Notes: generated from the sequence alone by a model not told the origin. DNA of 64,000 nt from an uncultured Gammaproteobacteria bacterium (GCA_937139475.1 CAKZQF010000042.1:35004-99003), one strand, 5' to 3'. Positions 1 through 10,077 are shown, numbered from the stretch's first letter. Numbers and translations: made by a program.

Positions 1-3000
1 TTGCGGTCCAATGTCAGGTAATAGGGATCCAGCGCGATGTGGGTGGGACGCGCAGCGAGCTGGTGTTCAACACATTGTTCCTGTTGTTTGCCGAGCACCG
101 AAACACTGGCCAATGTATGACTGTTATTAGGTTTGTTAAATAGGTGCTGCGGGTGTTGACTAAAGAAAACCAGCTGAACGGAATCCATTGGGATTGCGCT
201 GAGTTTTTCCCCTTGCTCGTTGAACTTTATCGCTTGATTACGATAGCAGATGTTGGCCAAGTAGCTGCCATCGCTGGTTTCGACAATTGATTGCTTGGTG
301 ATTTGCCAGTCATCAAGCGTGACTTGTTTTAACCAGCTATCAATAAATGGGTAATCATTGCTATCGACACGTTTTTTTAATTGGCTAATAAAATCTAGCG
401 TAGTCGCTGGTGCTTTAGGGTAATGATGAGCAGCTAACAAGCCACTCACCGTTTCTGCCATTGTGTTAGCGCCAAATTTGTTGACCAGTGCATGCATAGT
501 TACTGCACCTTTTGAGTACAATAGGTGTTTTTCATCTGCTCGATAGAGCGGTTTTTCCTGCACTCTGCTTGTTCCGCGGCCATTAAAATAGCGGTCATGT
601 TCATATTGAACCAAGGTAAGCACATATTCTTTCGAGTACTTTTGCTCCAGCACTAACACTTCAGTGAGCTTAGCTAAACTTTCAACAAGCACCGAACTGC
701 CTTCGGTTAATGCGCTATCTAAGGTATGTCCCCACCATTGATGCGCAGTCTCATGCAGTGTTCGACGGTACAGGTGGTCAAAACTACTATCAAGATTATC
801 GCGTTTTACGCCAAAGCCAAGTCGCTCATCCAGCAGCATAATTTGCGGCAGCGCGTAACCGCTATAGCCAAGTATGTTAGGCATCTGAATTAATCGTAGC
901 TGCTTGGCGTTGTAGGGTGAAAAATGTTTGTTGGCATAGTGCACTGTGTCCCGCATTGCGCTTAGGTGTTCCTGGGCCAACTCACTAACCTCTTTCTGGT
1001 GATAAACTTCAAGTTCGATACCGTCGACTTTTGCGGCAGATTTTTTTAAATCGAAAGAGAAGTAGGCCAACGCATGACGCATCGGATTGGCATTTTTATA
1101 TTGAAAATAATCACGATTGCCTTCACTCCATTGCTTGACTAGTTCGCCGGGCGCTATCGCTGTTTGTCCTTTAACTGTTGAGACAATAATATCGGCTGTT
1201 ACCCATTTGTAATCGTCAGAAAAATCCCCTTGATGATGCGCGATGTCTTGCTCTAGCGTTAGCGAATCTGGCAATGGCGCTAGTCCATACTCTTTGCGCA
1301 AATGGTCTGATTTAAGTAGATAGTGCTTAACAAACCCAAAGAAAGGCAGGTAACGCACTTCCCTAAAGTAGCTAAAGTTCGAGCTAAGGAAGTTATCCTG
1401 AAGTATATTATTGTGGCCGTTTTGTTGATACTTGGCATTAAACTTTAGGGTCAAAGATTGTCCCGGTAGCAGTGGGCTATTTAGCTGCCATAGATACTGC
1501 TTAAAATGACTGTCAAACGACTCAAGTGTGGCATTTGATAAATCAACATTCGAATATTCAAGTAACTGATTTGTGCTAATAAGTACCTGATTAATTGGTT
1601 TTTTGGTGCGGTTAGTTAGTTTATAAGTGGATGATAGTGCTAAACGGCGCTCATCGGGGAAGAAAGCTAACTCATTTTTTACATCAGTGACAGTTGGCTG
1701 AGCCAAACCCTGATATTTAATGTACTTTCGCTCATAGTCAGCTCGCCACTGCAACATGGCAGACTGGCTTTTATATTGGCCAACAATGTTGATTTGATAA
1801 TATAAGTAGCTCGCACTGCCGATTGAAGCTACCACGCTGAGTGCTCCTGCCAATGCAAAGCCTGATACGCCACGCCTATTGTTGGCTAAGGCAACTTTTA
1901 TTCGTTGCAGCAAGCTTATATCCAAGCCGCGACGATACAGGCTAAAGCCAAGCAGAATAAACAGCAGCGATAGTGACGACCACAGCATCATATAATCATT
2001 AAATGCTTGCGAGCTAGCATCAAAACCTAGCATTTGTGAGTGGATCAATATTGGTGTATGTGAAAAACGCAGCATGCCATGCTCGATTCCAATGTAATAC
2101 CCCAGATTTGACTGGGCTAGTATTGCAATGACAAAGGATAAAATCATGCCGAGTACTTTGGATTTTACTAGGCTGTGTATCAATAAGAATAAGCTAGCTA
2201 AACAAACCAGCGGTGCGCCAGCGTAGTAAAAAATACTTAAGTTTAGAATGAGGTCAGGCGCACCGCCAAAAAGTATCTGAAGGGCGCTGGCCACAGTAAT
2301 TGATAATGCGATAAAAGTGACAGGAATGGCGAGTAAGGTTAGCCATTTTGCAATAAAGAATTGGCTGTTAGTTGCTGGCGTCGTTTCAATGAGCCCAGAG
2401 ACATTATATTCTTGGTCGCGCCACATTATCTGAGCCACAAAAAATGCAATAAACAAGGAACCAAAATTGGGTATCACATCATGCATATAGCGATTAACAA
2501 CGACAGAGGTGGTTGGTAATGGGGTGACTCCCATAGTCTCGAGGTAGGATAAGCCAGCAACCACTTCACTGCCAACGACAACGGCAAGAAAGGCGCAGAC
2601 CAAGGCAAAACTCTTGGTCTTGATTGTTAGTAAATATTCTTGTTTGCAAAGGCTTAATAGACTTTTTAGTTTATCGCTTGTACCAAAGTGTACCTGGCGA
2701 TTCTCATAGGTAGTGTGGGAGACCAAGACGTTTGATTTTGATGATGGTTTAAGCCTCTTGTTGGGTAAAGTCAATGAGAATCGAAAATAGGTAATACCTA
2801 GGATGGCCAGGCCTGCCACCAGAACGAAGGTGCGATTAGCAATCAGCGTAGCATCAAGCATAATATGTTGACTATTTCGTTGCTCAACAGTCCAATGCTT
2901 TACTTGCTCAAAGAATGCGCTGGCACCCACTGGGTCTATGAGCCTAAACGCTTCATTTAGCGTTTCACTAAGCAGTATTGGCTGCGCCATGATTGGCGAT

Positions 3001-3590
3001 CCGGTTAACATCAATAATGTTTGATAACCAATAAAGCAAAAGCCTGCAGTAATATAAACAACCATCGGCGTGCGACTAAATAAGCCAACCGCGAAGAACA
3101 GACTTACGCCTAAAAATAGTGCGGGTAATACCAGAAGCACACTGGGCCAAACAAATGCGGTTAGCATAATCGAATAGTCAATAGCCCCAATATCCATCAT
3201 ATGCAAACCAGTAATCATGCCGCCAATAAAGGCAAAGAAAATACTACAGGTCGCACTAAATAATCCCAACCAACGGGTGGCTAGGAAATGTGATTTTGTT
3301 ATGGAAGTACAGAAGGTGAGCTCCACCATATTATGCTGAAAGTCACGCATGCTGGCTTTAATGGTGAAAAAAGCAATCAGGCAGGGCAGGCCAAAGCCAA
3401 GCTTTACTATGCTGGACGCAATATAGTACGGGCCCCATACTTCAACACCAACGCTTATTGGTTGGTTTTGCATGATAAATGAGCCCAAAAGAGCTGCAAG
3501 GACAAAAAAGATAGCAAAGCTTGGTTGGCTCAATTGCAACTTAAGCTCGTGACCAATCAAAGGCCACAAGATTGACTGACGAGTAGACAT
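1..3590 (-). CDS. ABC-2 permease fused to M1-family aminopeptidase (3' end off the left edge)
   Basis: Reading the minus strand from the ATG at 3590 gives an open frame of 1196 codons to the window edge without a stop. Roughly residues 1-620 are ABC-2 type membrane segments in two blocks. The C-terminal part is an M1 metallopeptidase domain with the zinc motif HETAH at 946-950, followed by QWWGH, and a further Glu at 970. The last visible residues (PTHIALDPYYLTLDR) look close to the end that related fusion proteins have, so probably only a few codons are missing. The ATG is one base after the stop of the ATPase gene, with GGAG six bases before it, so the two are translationally coupled. Known family: ABC permease/M1 aminopeptidase fusions of Gram-negative bacteria, function poorly defined. 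Membrane location is inferred; a role in peptide handling or export is a guess. Confidence 0.88.
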   Translation of the reverse strand, partial: MSTRQSILWPLIGHELKLQLSQPSFAIFFVLAALLGSFIMQNQPISVGVEVWGPYYIASSIVKLGFGLPCLIAFFTIKASMRDFQHNMVELTFCTSITKSHFLATRWLGLFSATCSIFFAFIGGMITGLHMMDIGAIDYSIMLTAFVWPSVLLVLPALFLGVSLFFAVGLFSRTPMVVYITAGFCFIGYQTLLMLTGSPIMAQPILLSETLNEAFRLIDPVGASAFFEQVKHWTVEQRNSQHIMLDATLIANRTFVLVAGLAILGITYFRFSLTLPNKRLKPSSKSNVLVSHTTYENRQVHFGTSDKLKSLLSLCKQEYLLTIKTKSFALVCAFLAVVVGSEVVAGLSYLETMGVTPLPTTSVVVNRYMHDVIPNFGSLFIAFFVAQIMWRDQEYNVSGLIETTPATNSQFFIAKWLTLLAIPVTFIALSITVASALQILFGGAPDLILNLSIFYYAGAPLVCLASLFLLIHSLVKSKVLGMILSFVIAILAQSNLGYYIGIEHGMLRFSHTPILIHSQMLGFDASSQAFNDYMMLWSSLSLLFILLGFSLYRRGLDISLLQRIKVALANNRRGVSGFALAGALSVVASIGSASYLYYQINIVGQYKSQSAMLQWRADYERKYIKYQGLAQPTVTDVKNELAFFPDERRLALSSTYKLTNRTKKPINQVLISTNQLLEYSNVDLSNATLESFDSHFKQYLWQLNSPLLPGQSLTLKFNAKYQQNGHNNILQDNFLSSNFSYFREVRYLPFFGFVKHYLLKSDHLRKEYGLAPLPDSLTLEQDIAHHQGDFSDDYKWVTADIIVSTVKGQTAIAPGELVKQWSEGNRDYFQYKNANPMRHALAYFSFDLKKSAAKVDGIELEVYHQKEVSELAQEHLSAMRDTVHYANKHFSPYNAKQLRLIQMPNILGYSGYALPQIMLLDERLGFGVKRDNLDSSFDHLYRRTLHETAHQWWGHTLDSALTEGSSVLVESLAKLTEVLVLEQKYSKEYVLTLVQYEHDRYFNGRGTSRVQEKPLYRADEKHLLYSKGAVTMHALVNKFGANTMAETVSGLLAAHHYPKAPATTLDFISQLKKRVDSNDYPFIDSWLKQVTLDDWQITKQSIVETSDGSYLANICYRNQAIKFNEQGEKLSAIPMDSVQLVFFSQHPQHLFNKPNNSHTLASVSVLGKQQEQCVEHQLAARPTHIALDPYYLTLDR

Positions 3591-3591
3591 G

Positions 3592-4479
3592 TTAGGCTCC
3601 AATGGTTTGATTGCTTGCTAGGTGAAGATTAGCGAAATAAGTTGCTTCTAGCTCCGGCGTTAATGGCAGAAAGCCTGAGTCTGGGAGTTGTTCTGATAGG
3701 ACGTGAATTTCACTAATACCATTTACCAAACGCTGGCTAATCACTTCAAATTTCTGGCGATGATCGCTGATTTCACTTTTCGCTACCTCTTTACGCCATA
3801 ACTTGCCATTAAACTCATTGAGTAACTCACTTGGTGAGCCTTGTTTGATCACCTGCCCGTTATTCATTATCGCCATCTGGGGGCATAGGTTGCTGACATC
3901 TTCGACTATATGGGTTGATAGAATAACCGCGGTATTTTCACTAACATCATTGAGTAAGTTATGAAAGCGATTGCGCTCTTGTGGATCAAGCCCTGCGGTT
4001 GGTTCATCAACTATAAGCAATTTGGGCGCCCCCAAAAGTGCTTGGGCAATACCAAAACGCTGTTTCATGCCGCCTGAGTAGGTGCTCACTGCTTTTTTAC
4101 TGTGGGCGCTAAGGTTGGTTAGGTCCAGCAGCATATCTATTTGTGCTTTTCTAGCTTTGCTATCGCTAAGGCCTTTTAACAAACCTAGATGGTTTAATAG
4201 GTCAAGCGCACTAACATTAGGGTATACGCCAAATTCTTGTGGCAAATACCCTAGTGCCGGACGCAATGATTGTGGGTTGCTCAACACATTTTTACCGTTA
4301 AATTCAATTGCTCCACTGCTTGGCATTTGCAATGTGGCGATGGTACGCATCAGGGTGGATTTTCCTGCACCATTGGGGCCAAGCAAGCCAAACATTCCAG
4401 GTTCAATAGTTAGGTTAATGTTGTTAAGTGCTTGCACACCATTGCCATAAGTTTTTGATAGTTTTTTTATTATTAGCAT
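3592..4479 (-). CDS. ABC transporter ATP-binding protein
   Basis: A 295-residue nucleotide-binding subunit. Visible motifs are Walker A GPNGAGKST near residue 34, the signature YSGGMKQR, and Walker B LLIVDEPTAGLDP followed by the H-loop in ILSTH. The C-terminal 70 residues are the usual poorly conserved tail of ABC-2 ATPases. The stop codon is one base before the start of the permease/M1 peptidase gene, so the pair should form one transporter. The gene starts about 190 bases from the divergent histidine kinase gene, and the shared intergenic region probably carries both promoters. Substrate unknown. Confidence 0.93.
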   Translation of the reverse strand: MLIIKKLSKTYGNGVQALNNINLTIEPGMFGLLGPNGAGKSTLMRTIATLQMPSSGAIEFNGKNVLSNPQSLRPALGYLPQEFGVYPNVSALDLLNHLGLLKGLSDSKARKAQIDMLLDLTNLSAHSKKAVSTYSGGMKQRFGIAQALLGAPKLLIVDEPTAGLDPQERNRFHNLLNDVSENTAVILSTHIVEDVSNLCPQMAIMNNGQVIKQGSPSELLNEFNGKLWRKEVAKSEISDHRQKFEVISQRLVNGISEIHVLSEQLPDSGFLPLTPELEATYFANLHLASNQTIGA

Positions 4480-4672
4480 TGAGTCGGTCTCGATAGTTTT
4501 GTTGAGCGTATTGAAGCAGAACTTTCCCTGCTACCCCAGCGCGGAATGACCAACCAATAATTTTTAGTGACCAACAGGGGAGCAGAACGTTTATCATCGA
4601 AAAACTGTCGTTGGTCATAAAACTGATGATTTCGTTGATTATTCAGGTAATGTATGGCCTTATCGCAATTTT

Positions 4673-6187
4673 ATGGTCAAACACATGCATACATGGCAAG
4701 CATTTAAGCAAGGGAAGGACGACAGGTTTAATAAGCTAATCGATGGATTAGTGAATAGTTGGTTGGCGCCGATGCTTATCGCTGTATTTATTGCTTCTGT
4801 TATTAAGGTGTCTCGCGCGCCATATGTGAGCTGGGCAGAGTACTTAATAATATGGGGGCAAGGGCTTTTAGAGATAAGTCCGATCTTGCTGTGTAAATAT
4901 TTTAGTGTTCGCACGGTGGGGATCCGTAAAGCACTGTGGTGGATCCTAGGTTTTATTGTTTTGCCTGCTGTTGCTTTTATATCGCTAAATAACGGCGTCA
5001 TTCCTGCTGATGTAATGATCGTTGGCGAGGCCGGTCTATTTGCGCTTTGGGCCGTCGAGCTCGGCGCGTTTATCCGGCTGTGGTTAGGTAGTCGGCTTAA
5101 ATTGTTACGCTTTAAGCCAAGCCTTGATAATGTGTTTTTTATATTGTGGATTGGTGTCAGCCTGTTTATGGCCGCTGTGTTTAATTCTATTGATGCACCG
5201 TTAGAAAACCAGCCAATTCATTTGGTAATAGACTTAAAGCGAAATCTACTGCAATTTGGTAGTTTTATTGGATATTTTTTACAGTTTGCAACTTTGTATG
5301 GGGCACTGTATTTCGTTTATTATGTTAATCATCATGTGCTAATAAACAAGGTGTTACAGCACCATGGTGTGTATAGTTACCTTTGGGTTACGGCGTTGTT
5401 TCTACTTGTCTTTGGCCCCGTTGTAACACAAATTATAATGTGGTTACCGATGAATGTTGCTGACTATACGGTAACTGGTAGTACTGACTATAACCCGTTT
5501 AGTTTACTTAATATTCATCTAGGGTTACTTATTATTGTATTAAGTTTTCCACTTATTTTGGCGGTCAAGCTCCAAAATGATAACCGAAAGCTTGCAGAGC
5601 TTGAGCAGGAAAAACTCGCAACGGAATTAAAGTGGTTACAACAACAAATTAATCCACATTTTCTGTTTAATACGCTAAATAATTTGTATGCATTGTGCTT
5701 ATCTAAGTCAGAAAAAACACCGGAACTTATTCTTCAGCTCGCTAGCTTGTTGCGCTTTGTAGTGTACAAGGGGGGCAATGACCGAGTGTCTTTAAATGAT
5801 GAAATTAATTACCTTAATGATTATCTTGAGCTGCAGCGCCTGCGGGTAGAAAATAAGTGTGATTTCACTATTGATTTACCGACTTCGTTACCACCATTGT
5901 CGATTAGTCCATTGTTACTGGTTGTATTTGTGGAAAACGCATTTAAGCATGGTGTCGAGTTAAGTGATCAACGTTCAACGCTTAATCTATCGCTAAATGT
6001 CGAAGGAACAAAATTGCATTTTTGTTGTGAAAATTCCGTACCTGAAAATGATAGCGAAAGGGAGCGTGGTATTGGTTTGAATAATGTTGAACGCCGCCTT
6101 GCGCTAATTTATCCTGACAAACATCAGTTAAATATCAGTTCAACTGATGAGCTTTACCGTGTTGAACTAACATTGGATCTAACTTAA
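4673..6187 (+). CDS. LytS/YehU-type sensor histidine kinase
   Basis: A 504-residue membrane sensor kinase. The N-terminal half holds several hydrophobic segments (about residues 28-50, 75-105, 115-140, 155-180, 200-225, 235-260, 280-300). A short coiled linker leads to the His_kinase domain with INPHFLFNTLNN, where His329 is the predicted phosphorylation site. The ATP-binding N box is VENAFKHGV and the glycine box is GIGLNN. The stop codon overlaps the start of the response regulator gene by one base (TAATG), so the pair is a translationally coupled two-component system. It diverges from the ABC/M1 peptidase operon, which is a plausible target. An alternative ATG at 4685 would remove four residues. 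The signal sensed is unknown. Confidence 0.92.
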   Translation: MVKHMHTWQAFKQGKDDRFNKLIDGLVNSWLAPMLIAVFIASVIKVSRAPYVSWAEYLIIWGQGLLEISPILLCKYFSVRTVGIRKALWWILGFIVLPAVAFISLNNGVIPADVMIVGEAGLFALWAVELGAFIRLWLGSRLKLLRFKPSLDNVFFILWIGVSLFMAAVFNSIDAPLENQPIHLVIDLKRNLLQFGSFIGYFLQFATLYGALYFVYYVNHHVLINKVLQHHGVYSYLWVTALFLLVFGPVVTQIIMWLPMNVADYTVTGSTDYNPFSLLNIHLGLLIIVLSFPLILAVKLQNDNRKLAELEQEKLATELKWLQQQINPHFLFNTLNNLYALCLSKSEKTPELILQLASLLRFVVYKGGNDRVSLNDEINYLNDYLELQRLRVENKCDFTIDLPTSLPPLSISPLLLVVFVENAFKHGVELSDQRSTLNLSLNVEGTKLHFCCENSVPENDSERERGIGLNNVERRLALIYPDKHQLNISSTDELYRVELTLDLT

Positions 6188-6870
6188 TGCTACGTACCCT
6201 AATTGTTGATGATGAGCCTCTGGCCCATCAAGTTGTTTTAACTTACGCCAAAGAAGTAAGAGAATTGGCAATCATTGGGCAATGTTACTCTGGCGCACAA
6301 GCGCTCAGTTTTCTTGAAGAAAATGAAGTGGATTTGATCTTTTTAGATATTCAGATGCCGGGACTCACCGGCTTAGATGTCTTGAGCGTTATGAAAAACA
6401 AACCACAGGTTATTATTGCCTCAGCCTATCAAGAGTATGCCCTTGATGGTTTTAATATGGATGTCACTGATTACTTACTAAAGCCTTTTCGTTTTGATCG
6501 ATTTCTACAAGCTATTGAAAAGGTACAACAGCGTATGAAGCCCTCAGTCGATTTAGATGAAGCTGTAAAAGACATTTTTATCAAGGTTGACCGCAAGCAA
6601 GTCAAGGTTGAGTTAGCGCAGGTGAGTCGCCTGGAAGCATATGGTAATTACGTTAAAGTGTGGCGCAATGGCGCCATGGTACTAACCCCTGCAACGTTAT
6701 CGAGTTTTGAGAATAGTCTCCCCGCAAAACAATTTGTCCGCATTCATAAATCAACCATCATTAACCTTGCGCATATTGACTACATTAGTGCTGATGTTGC
6801 CAAGCTACGTGATGGTACCGAACATGCCATTGGTAAACAGTTTAAAGCCAATTTGGATAATCATTTATAG
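6187..6870 (+). CDS. LytTR-family response regulator
   Basis: A 227-residue regulator. An N-terminal receiver domain (about 1-120) carries the acidic pair Asp8-Asp9, the phospho-acceptor Asp54 in LIFLDIQMPG and the lysine of LLKPF. A C-terminal LytTR DNA-binding domain (about 125-227) has the typical LEAYGNYVKVW and FVRIHKSTIIN stretches. It follows the LytS-type kinase with a one-base overlap. LytTR proteins bind paired direct repeats upstream of their targets. I could not identify such a repeat with confidence in the region before the kinase gene. Confidence 0.92.
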   Translation: MLRTLIVDDEPLAHQVVLTYAKEVRELAIIGQCYSGAQALSFLEENEVDLIFLDIQMPGLTGLDVLSVMKNKPQVIIASAYQEYALDGFNMDVTDYLLKPFRFDRFLQAIEKVQQRMKPSVDLDEAVKDIFIKVDRKQVKVELAQVSRLEAYGNYVKVWRNGAMVLTPATLSSFENSLPAKQFVRIHKSTIINLAHIDYISADVAKLRDGTEHAIGKQFKANLDNHL

Positions 6871-7103
6871 CTAACCTAACAAAAGCAATAACGGTAAATT
6901 TGTGCGCGGCAGCCATGATATTCGCTGTTGGTTGCGTTGCCGACGATGACAACAATCGACAAAACTGAGTAATGGCTGGTGGCGCTAAATATCCGCATTT
7001 ATGCCTCGGGCACATGGTTGGTTTAACGTTCCTCGGCGCATAAAGTGGCAGCGGTTGGATTAAACAAGCTGCCGATTAGTCCATTGTTACCCAAGTTAAG
7101 GCG

Positions 7104-7718
7104 TTAGCTTTGGCTGAGCGCTTTGTTTGTTGTCGCTTTATCTGGGCGAACAAAATAGTATAAAGTGATGGCAAACAATGCACCCAATGTATCGCTAAGC
7201 ATATCTTTTTGTGCATCCCAAATATCACCTTGAGAACCCAAAAACTCAATGCCGGCGTCACCGCCTTCTGCTACCGCATACCACCACTCAATAATTTCAT
7301 AACCTGCTGCAATACTCATAATGAAGAATACACTAAAAAACGCGGCAAGTTTGTAGTCACAGTGCTGGCGGCGCAGTAGCCACTCCATCATCGCATAAGC
7401 ATAAAAGCCGACAGAAAAATGACCGATACGATCGAAGTGATTACGCTCTGAGCCGAGTAAGTCGGTAACAAACCCAAAGGGAACATTGGCGAAGGTGTAA
7501 TGACCACCAATGGTGTGCCAGAACAGCCAAAAAGCGACCATGGCATAAGCAAGGTTACTAAATTGGAATCCTTTATAGGTAAAGACAAGTAATCCAAATA
7601 TAATGACTACCGGAATAACTTCGGCCAACCACACCGCTCGTGATGCTGGGTTTATTGCCAAAATAATAAAGAATACGCTAAAGATAAGCGCTAATAATGG
7701 GGGGAATTTCTTTAACAT
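7104..7718 (-). CDS. YjdF/DUF2238-like integral membrane protein
   Basis: A small multi-pass membrane protein of 204 residues from the ATG at 7718. That start has AAAGGCGA a few bases upstream. An in-frame TTG at 7748 would add ten basic residues and lacks a good ribosome site, so I prefer the ATG. About six hydrophobic helices are visible. Polar residues are concentrated in HTIGGHYTFANVPFG, RNHFDRIGHFSVGF, YEIIEWWYA and DAQKDMLSDTLGAL, the conserved pattern of the DUF2238 (YjdF) family. Function is unknown; the His, Asp and Glu residues inside or next to the helices hint at metal or proton chemistry, but that is speculation. The gene is monocistronic and convergent with the LytTR regulator gene. 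Confidence 0.85.
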   Translation of the reverse strand: MLKKFPPLLALIFSVFFIILAINPASRAVWLAEVIPVVIIFGLLVFTYKGFQFSNLAYAMVAFWLFWHTIGGHYTFANVPFGFVTDLLGSERNHFDRIGHFSVGFYAYAMMEWLLRRQHCDYKLAAFFSVFFIMSIAAGYEIIEWWYAVAEGGDAGIEFLGSQGDIWDAQKDMLSDTLGALFAITLYYFVRPDKATTNKALSQS

Positions 7719-7840
7719 TTTAAATCGCCTTTGGATTTTATTTTTCAATAAGACTATCAGTTAGTTGGTTATTTCTCGAATATTGCTGTTGCTTGATGCT
7801 TAAATTTATTATGGTGAGGTTATAACTCTGAGGGGAAAGT

Positions 7841-8893
7841 ATGAAAAAAGTTCAGTTAGGTAGTAGCTCATTGCAGGTGTCACGTGTTTGCTTAGGCAGC
7901 ATGACGTGGGGAGTGCAAAATAATCAAGCAGATGCCAGCAAGCAGCTTGATTATGCATTGGCCCAAGGGATAAATTTTGTTGATACGGCTGAGATGTATG
8001 CGATACCGCCTAAGGAAGAAACTTACGGCGCAACTGAGTCCATTATTGGCAATTGGCTTGCGGACAACCCTGCAAAGCGCCAAGATATTGTACTCGCTTC
8101 TAAAATCGCTGGTCCCGGTTTATCCTATATCCGCGATGGCGGCCCAATTACTGGCGCCAGTGTTATTGAGGCGGTTGAGGGATCATTAAGGCGTTTAAAA
8201 ACAGACTATTTAGATTTGTATCAACTACATTGGCCTAATCGAAATTCCCCACACTTTGCCAATCATTGGCCGGGAGTTCTAGATTTTGAAGTGGTAGATA
8301 GTGCGGCGCAAACAGAGAATATGCTCGATATTCTTAATGGTTTGGCTCACTGCGTTAAGGCTGGGAAAATCCGCTATTGTGGCCTGTCAGATGACACGCC
8401 GTGGGGGATTAGCCAGTACCTGCGTTTAAGCGAGAAATATGATTTACCGAAAATCGTGTCAATTCAAAATGAGTTTAGTTTACTCCACACCAAAGATTGG
8501 CCCTATCTCATTGAGCAATGTGTACATGAAGATATCGCATACCTTCCTTGGTCACCACTAGCTTGTGGTGCTCTTTCAGGTAAGTATTTGGGAGGAGCAA
8601 GGCCTGCTGGAACACGTTGGACGTTGATGCAGCGTAATGGTTTATTTCGCGATACACCCATGTCAGGTAAGGCAATTGCTGCCTATGTTGATTTAGCGAA
8701 GTCTCATGGTATTTCGCCAGTGCAGTTAGCACTTGGTTGGGTCAACCAAGTCAGTGGCGTGACCTCAACAATTATTGGTGCAACAAGTACAACGCAACTA
8801 AAGGAAGATATTAATGCCTTTAGTCAGCCATTATCAGCACAAATAATTAATGATATTAATAGTTTGCTAAAGCAATATCCATCACCATTTTAA
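7841..8893 (+). CDS. Tas-like NADP(H)-dependent aldo-keto reductase
   Basis: A 350-residue aldo-keto reductase with a TIM-barrel fold. The catalytic tetrad is visible as Asp in NFVDTAEMY, Tyr in the same stretch, Lys in LASKIAGP and His in YQLHWP. The AEMY-(A/P)-PP insertion and the YLDLYQLHWP segment match the Tas/YghZ-type group rather than the small sugar reductases. The C-terminal region (SGVTSTIIGATSTTQL) is the usual cofactor phosphate-binding site. The start has AGGGGAAAG upstream. The next gene begins only ten bases after the stop, so the pair is likely an operon. The physiological substrate is not predictable. Confidence 0.9.
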   Translation: MKKVQLGSSSLQVSRVCLGSMTWGVQNNQADASKQLDYALAQGINFVDTAEMYAIPPKEETYGATESIIGNWLADNPAKRQDIVLASKIAGPGLSYIRDGGPITGASVIEAVEGSLRRLKTDYLDLYQLHWPNRNSPHFANHWPGVLDFEVVDSAAQTENMLDILNGLAHCVKAGKIRYCGLSDDTPWGISQYLRLSEKYDLPKIVSIQNEFSLLHTKDWPYLIEQCVHEDIAYLPWSPLACGALSGKYLGGARPAGTRWTLMQRNGLFRDTPMSGKAIAAYVDLAKSHGISPVQLALGWVNQVSGVTSTIIGATSTTQLKEDINAFSQPLSAQIINDINSLLKQYPSPF

Positions 8894-8903
8894 GGTATAA
8901 ATA

Positions 8904-10061
8904 ATGACAGTTGAACTCTCACGACGACGGTTACTTCAAGGGGCGGCTGCACTTGGCTTGCTAAGCCAAACACTGCAAATTGGCGCACAACCGCAGGCTA
9001 ACAATTTACGTGTTTTCGTTGATGGCCTGTCATTTTTGCCTGATGATCTTAACGATTTAAGCGCATCAAAACTTGATGCTTATTTATGCGATATTTCAGA
9101 AATCGAAGCAATCAAGCAGCCAGATGGTACCACCAACTATAAACGAACATTCAAGGCTTGTATCAAGAGTATCAGTGAAGCATCGGCGCGTGTTATTTCC
9201 AACCCCAATCACTTAATCTTAGGACGTTCAGGCACTGATATTTCATTGGCAAATGAGCGCAACAAAACAGCCGTTTTCTTTCAAATTCAGGGCGCTGATT
9301 GTGTCGAAGAGAGTATTGGCAATAATCTTAACCAGTTAGATTTGTTTCATGATAAGGGATTACGGGTGTTACAGCTCACTCACCATTATGGCAATAAATT
9401 CTGTGGCGGTGCGCTCGATAATGATGGTAGCCAAGGGCTTGATATTGGATTAAGTCATGCGGGCAAAGACCTCATTGAGCGACTTAATCATAAAAACATG
9501 TTGATTGATGTTAGCCACTCCAGCGTAAAAGGTGCGTTAGAGGTGGCAAAGCGCACCAGTGCGCCAATCGTACAGAGCCATGGGGCGGTAAGGGAGATAG
9601 TTAATCACGCACGCTGTTCTCCAGATAACGTCATTAAGGCCATTGCTGATACTGGTGGCTTATTTGGCGTGTTTATGATGACTTTCTGGTTAACTAACGA
9701 AAGAGTACCGACAACGGCGCATTATATAAATCATTTAAAGCATGTTGCAAATGTAGGTGGCATTGATGCCGTCGCGATAGCCAATGATTATCCGCTGCGC
9801 GGTCATGAGAAGCTATTAGCGCTGGGCAATGATAATAGTAAAGGCGTTGAGCAATATGTGGCTTGGTGGCACAGTTTACGTGCTAGAGGCGTGTTGGGGT
9901 TTGAGGCTGAACCACTGCACGTTGTTGTACCAGAACTAAATCACATTGAGCGTATGGAGCGCATTGACAATGCCCTGGCAAACTCTGGGTTTTCCTCCAG
10001 CGAGAGAGATAAAATTATGGGAAAAAACTGGCAGCGTGTACTGAATCAAGTATTAGTGTAG
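8904..10061 (+). CDS. Tat-exported M19 (renal dipeptidase)-like protein, degenerate metal site
   Basis: A 385-residue amidohydrolase-fold protein of the membrane dipeptidase M19 family. The N-terminus has a twin-arginine signal (SRRRLLQGAAALGLL at 6-20), so it should be exported folded to the periplasm. Recognisable M19 blocks are LTHHYGNKFCGG, IDVSHSS and PIVQSHGAVR, which give two metal-ligand histidines. ANDYPLRG is the position of the C-terminal Asp. The normal first ligands (His-x-Asp after a DG) are missing: the sequence reads VDGLSFLPDD. The bridging Glu block reads FFQIQGAD, with Gln in place of Glu. It may therefore bind one metal or none. It follows the Tas-like reductase gene by ten bases. 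Confidence 0.82.
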   Translation: MTVELSRRRLLQGAAALGLLSQTLQIGAQPQANNLRVFVDGLSFLPDDLNDLSASKLDAYLCDISEIEAIKQPDGTTNYKRTFKACIKSISEASARVISNPNHLILGRSGTDISLANERNKTAVFFQIQGADCVEESIGNNLNQLDLFHDKGLRVLQLTHHYGNKFCGGALDNDGSQGLDIGLSHAGKDLIERLNHKNMLIDVSHSSVKGALEVAKRTSAPIVQSHGAVREIVNHARCSPDNVIKAIADTGGLFGVFMMTFWLTNERVPTTAHYINHLKHVANVGGIDAVAIANDYPLRGHEKLLALGNDNSKGVEQYVAWWHSLRARGVLGFEAEPLHVVVPELNHIERMERIDNALANSGFSSSERDKIMGKNWQRVLNQVLV

Positions 10062-10077
10062 CAATCTAGATAAAACA

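Noticed and set aside
4082..4450. Plus-strand frame opposite the ABC ATPase gene
   Set aside because: It lies wholly antisense to a gene with clear Walker motifs and has no recognisable protein pattern.
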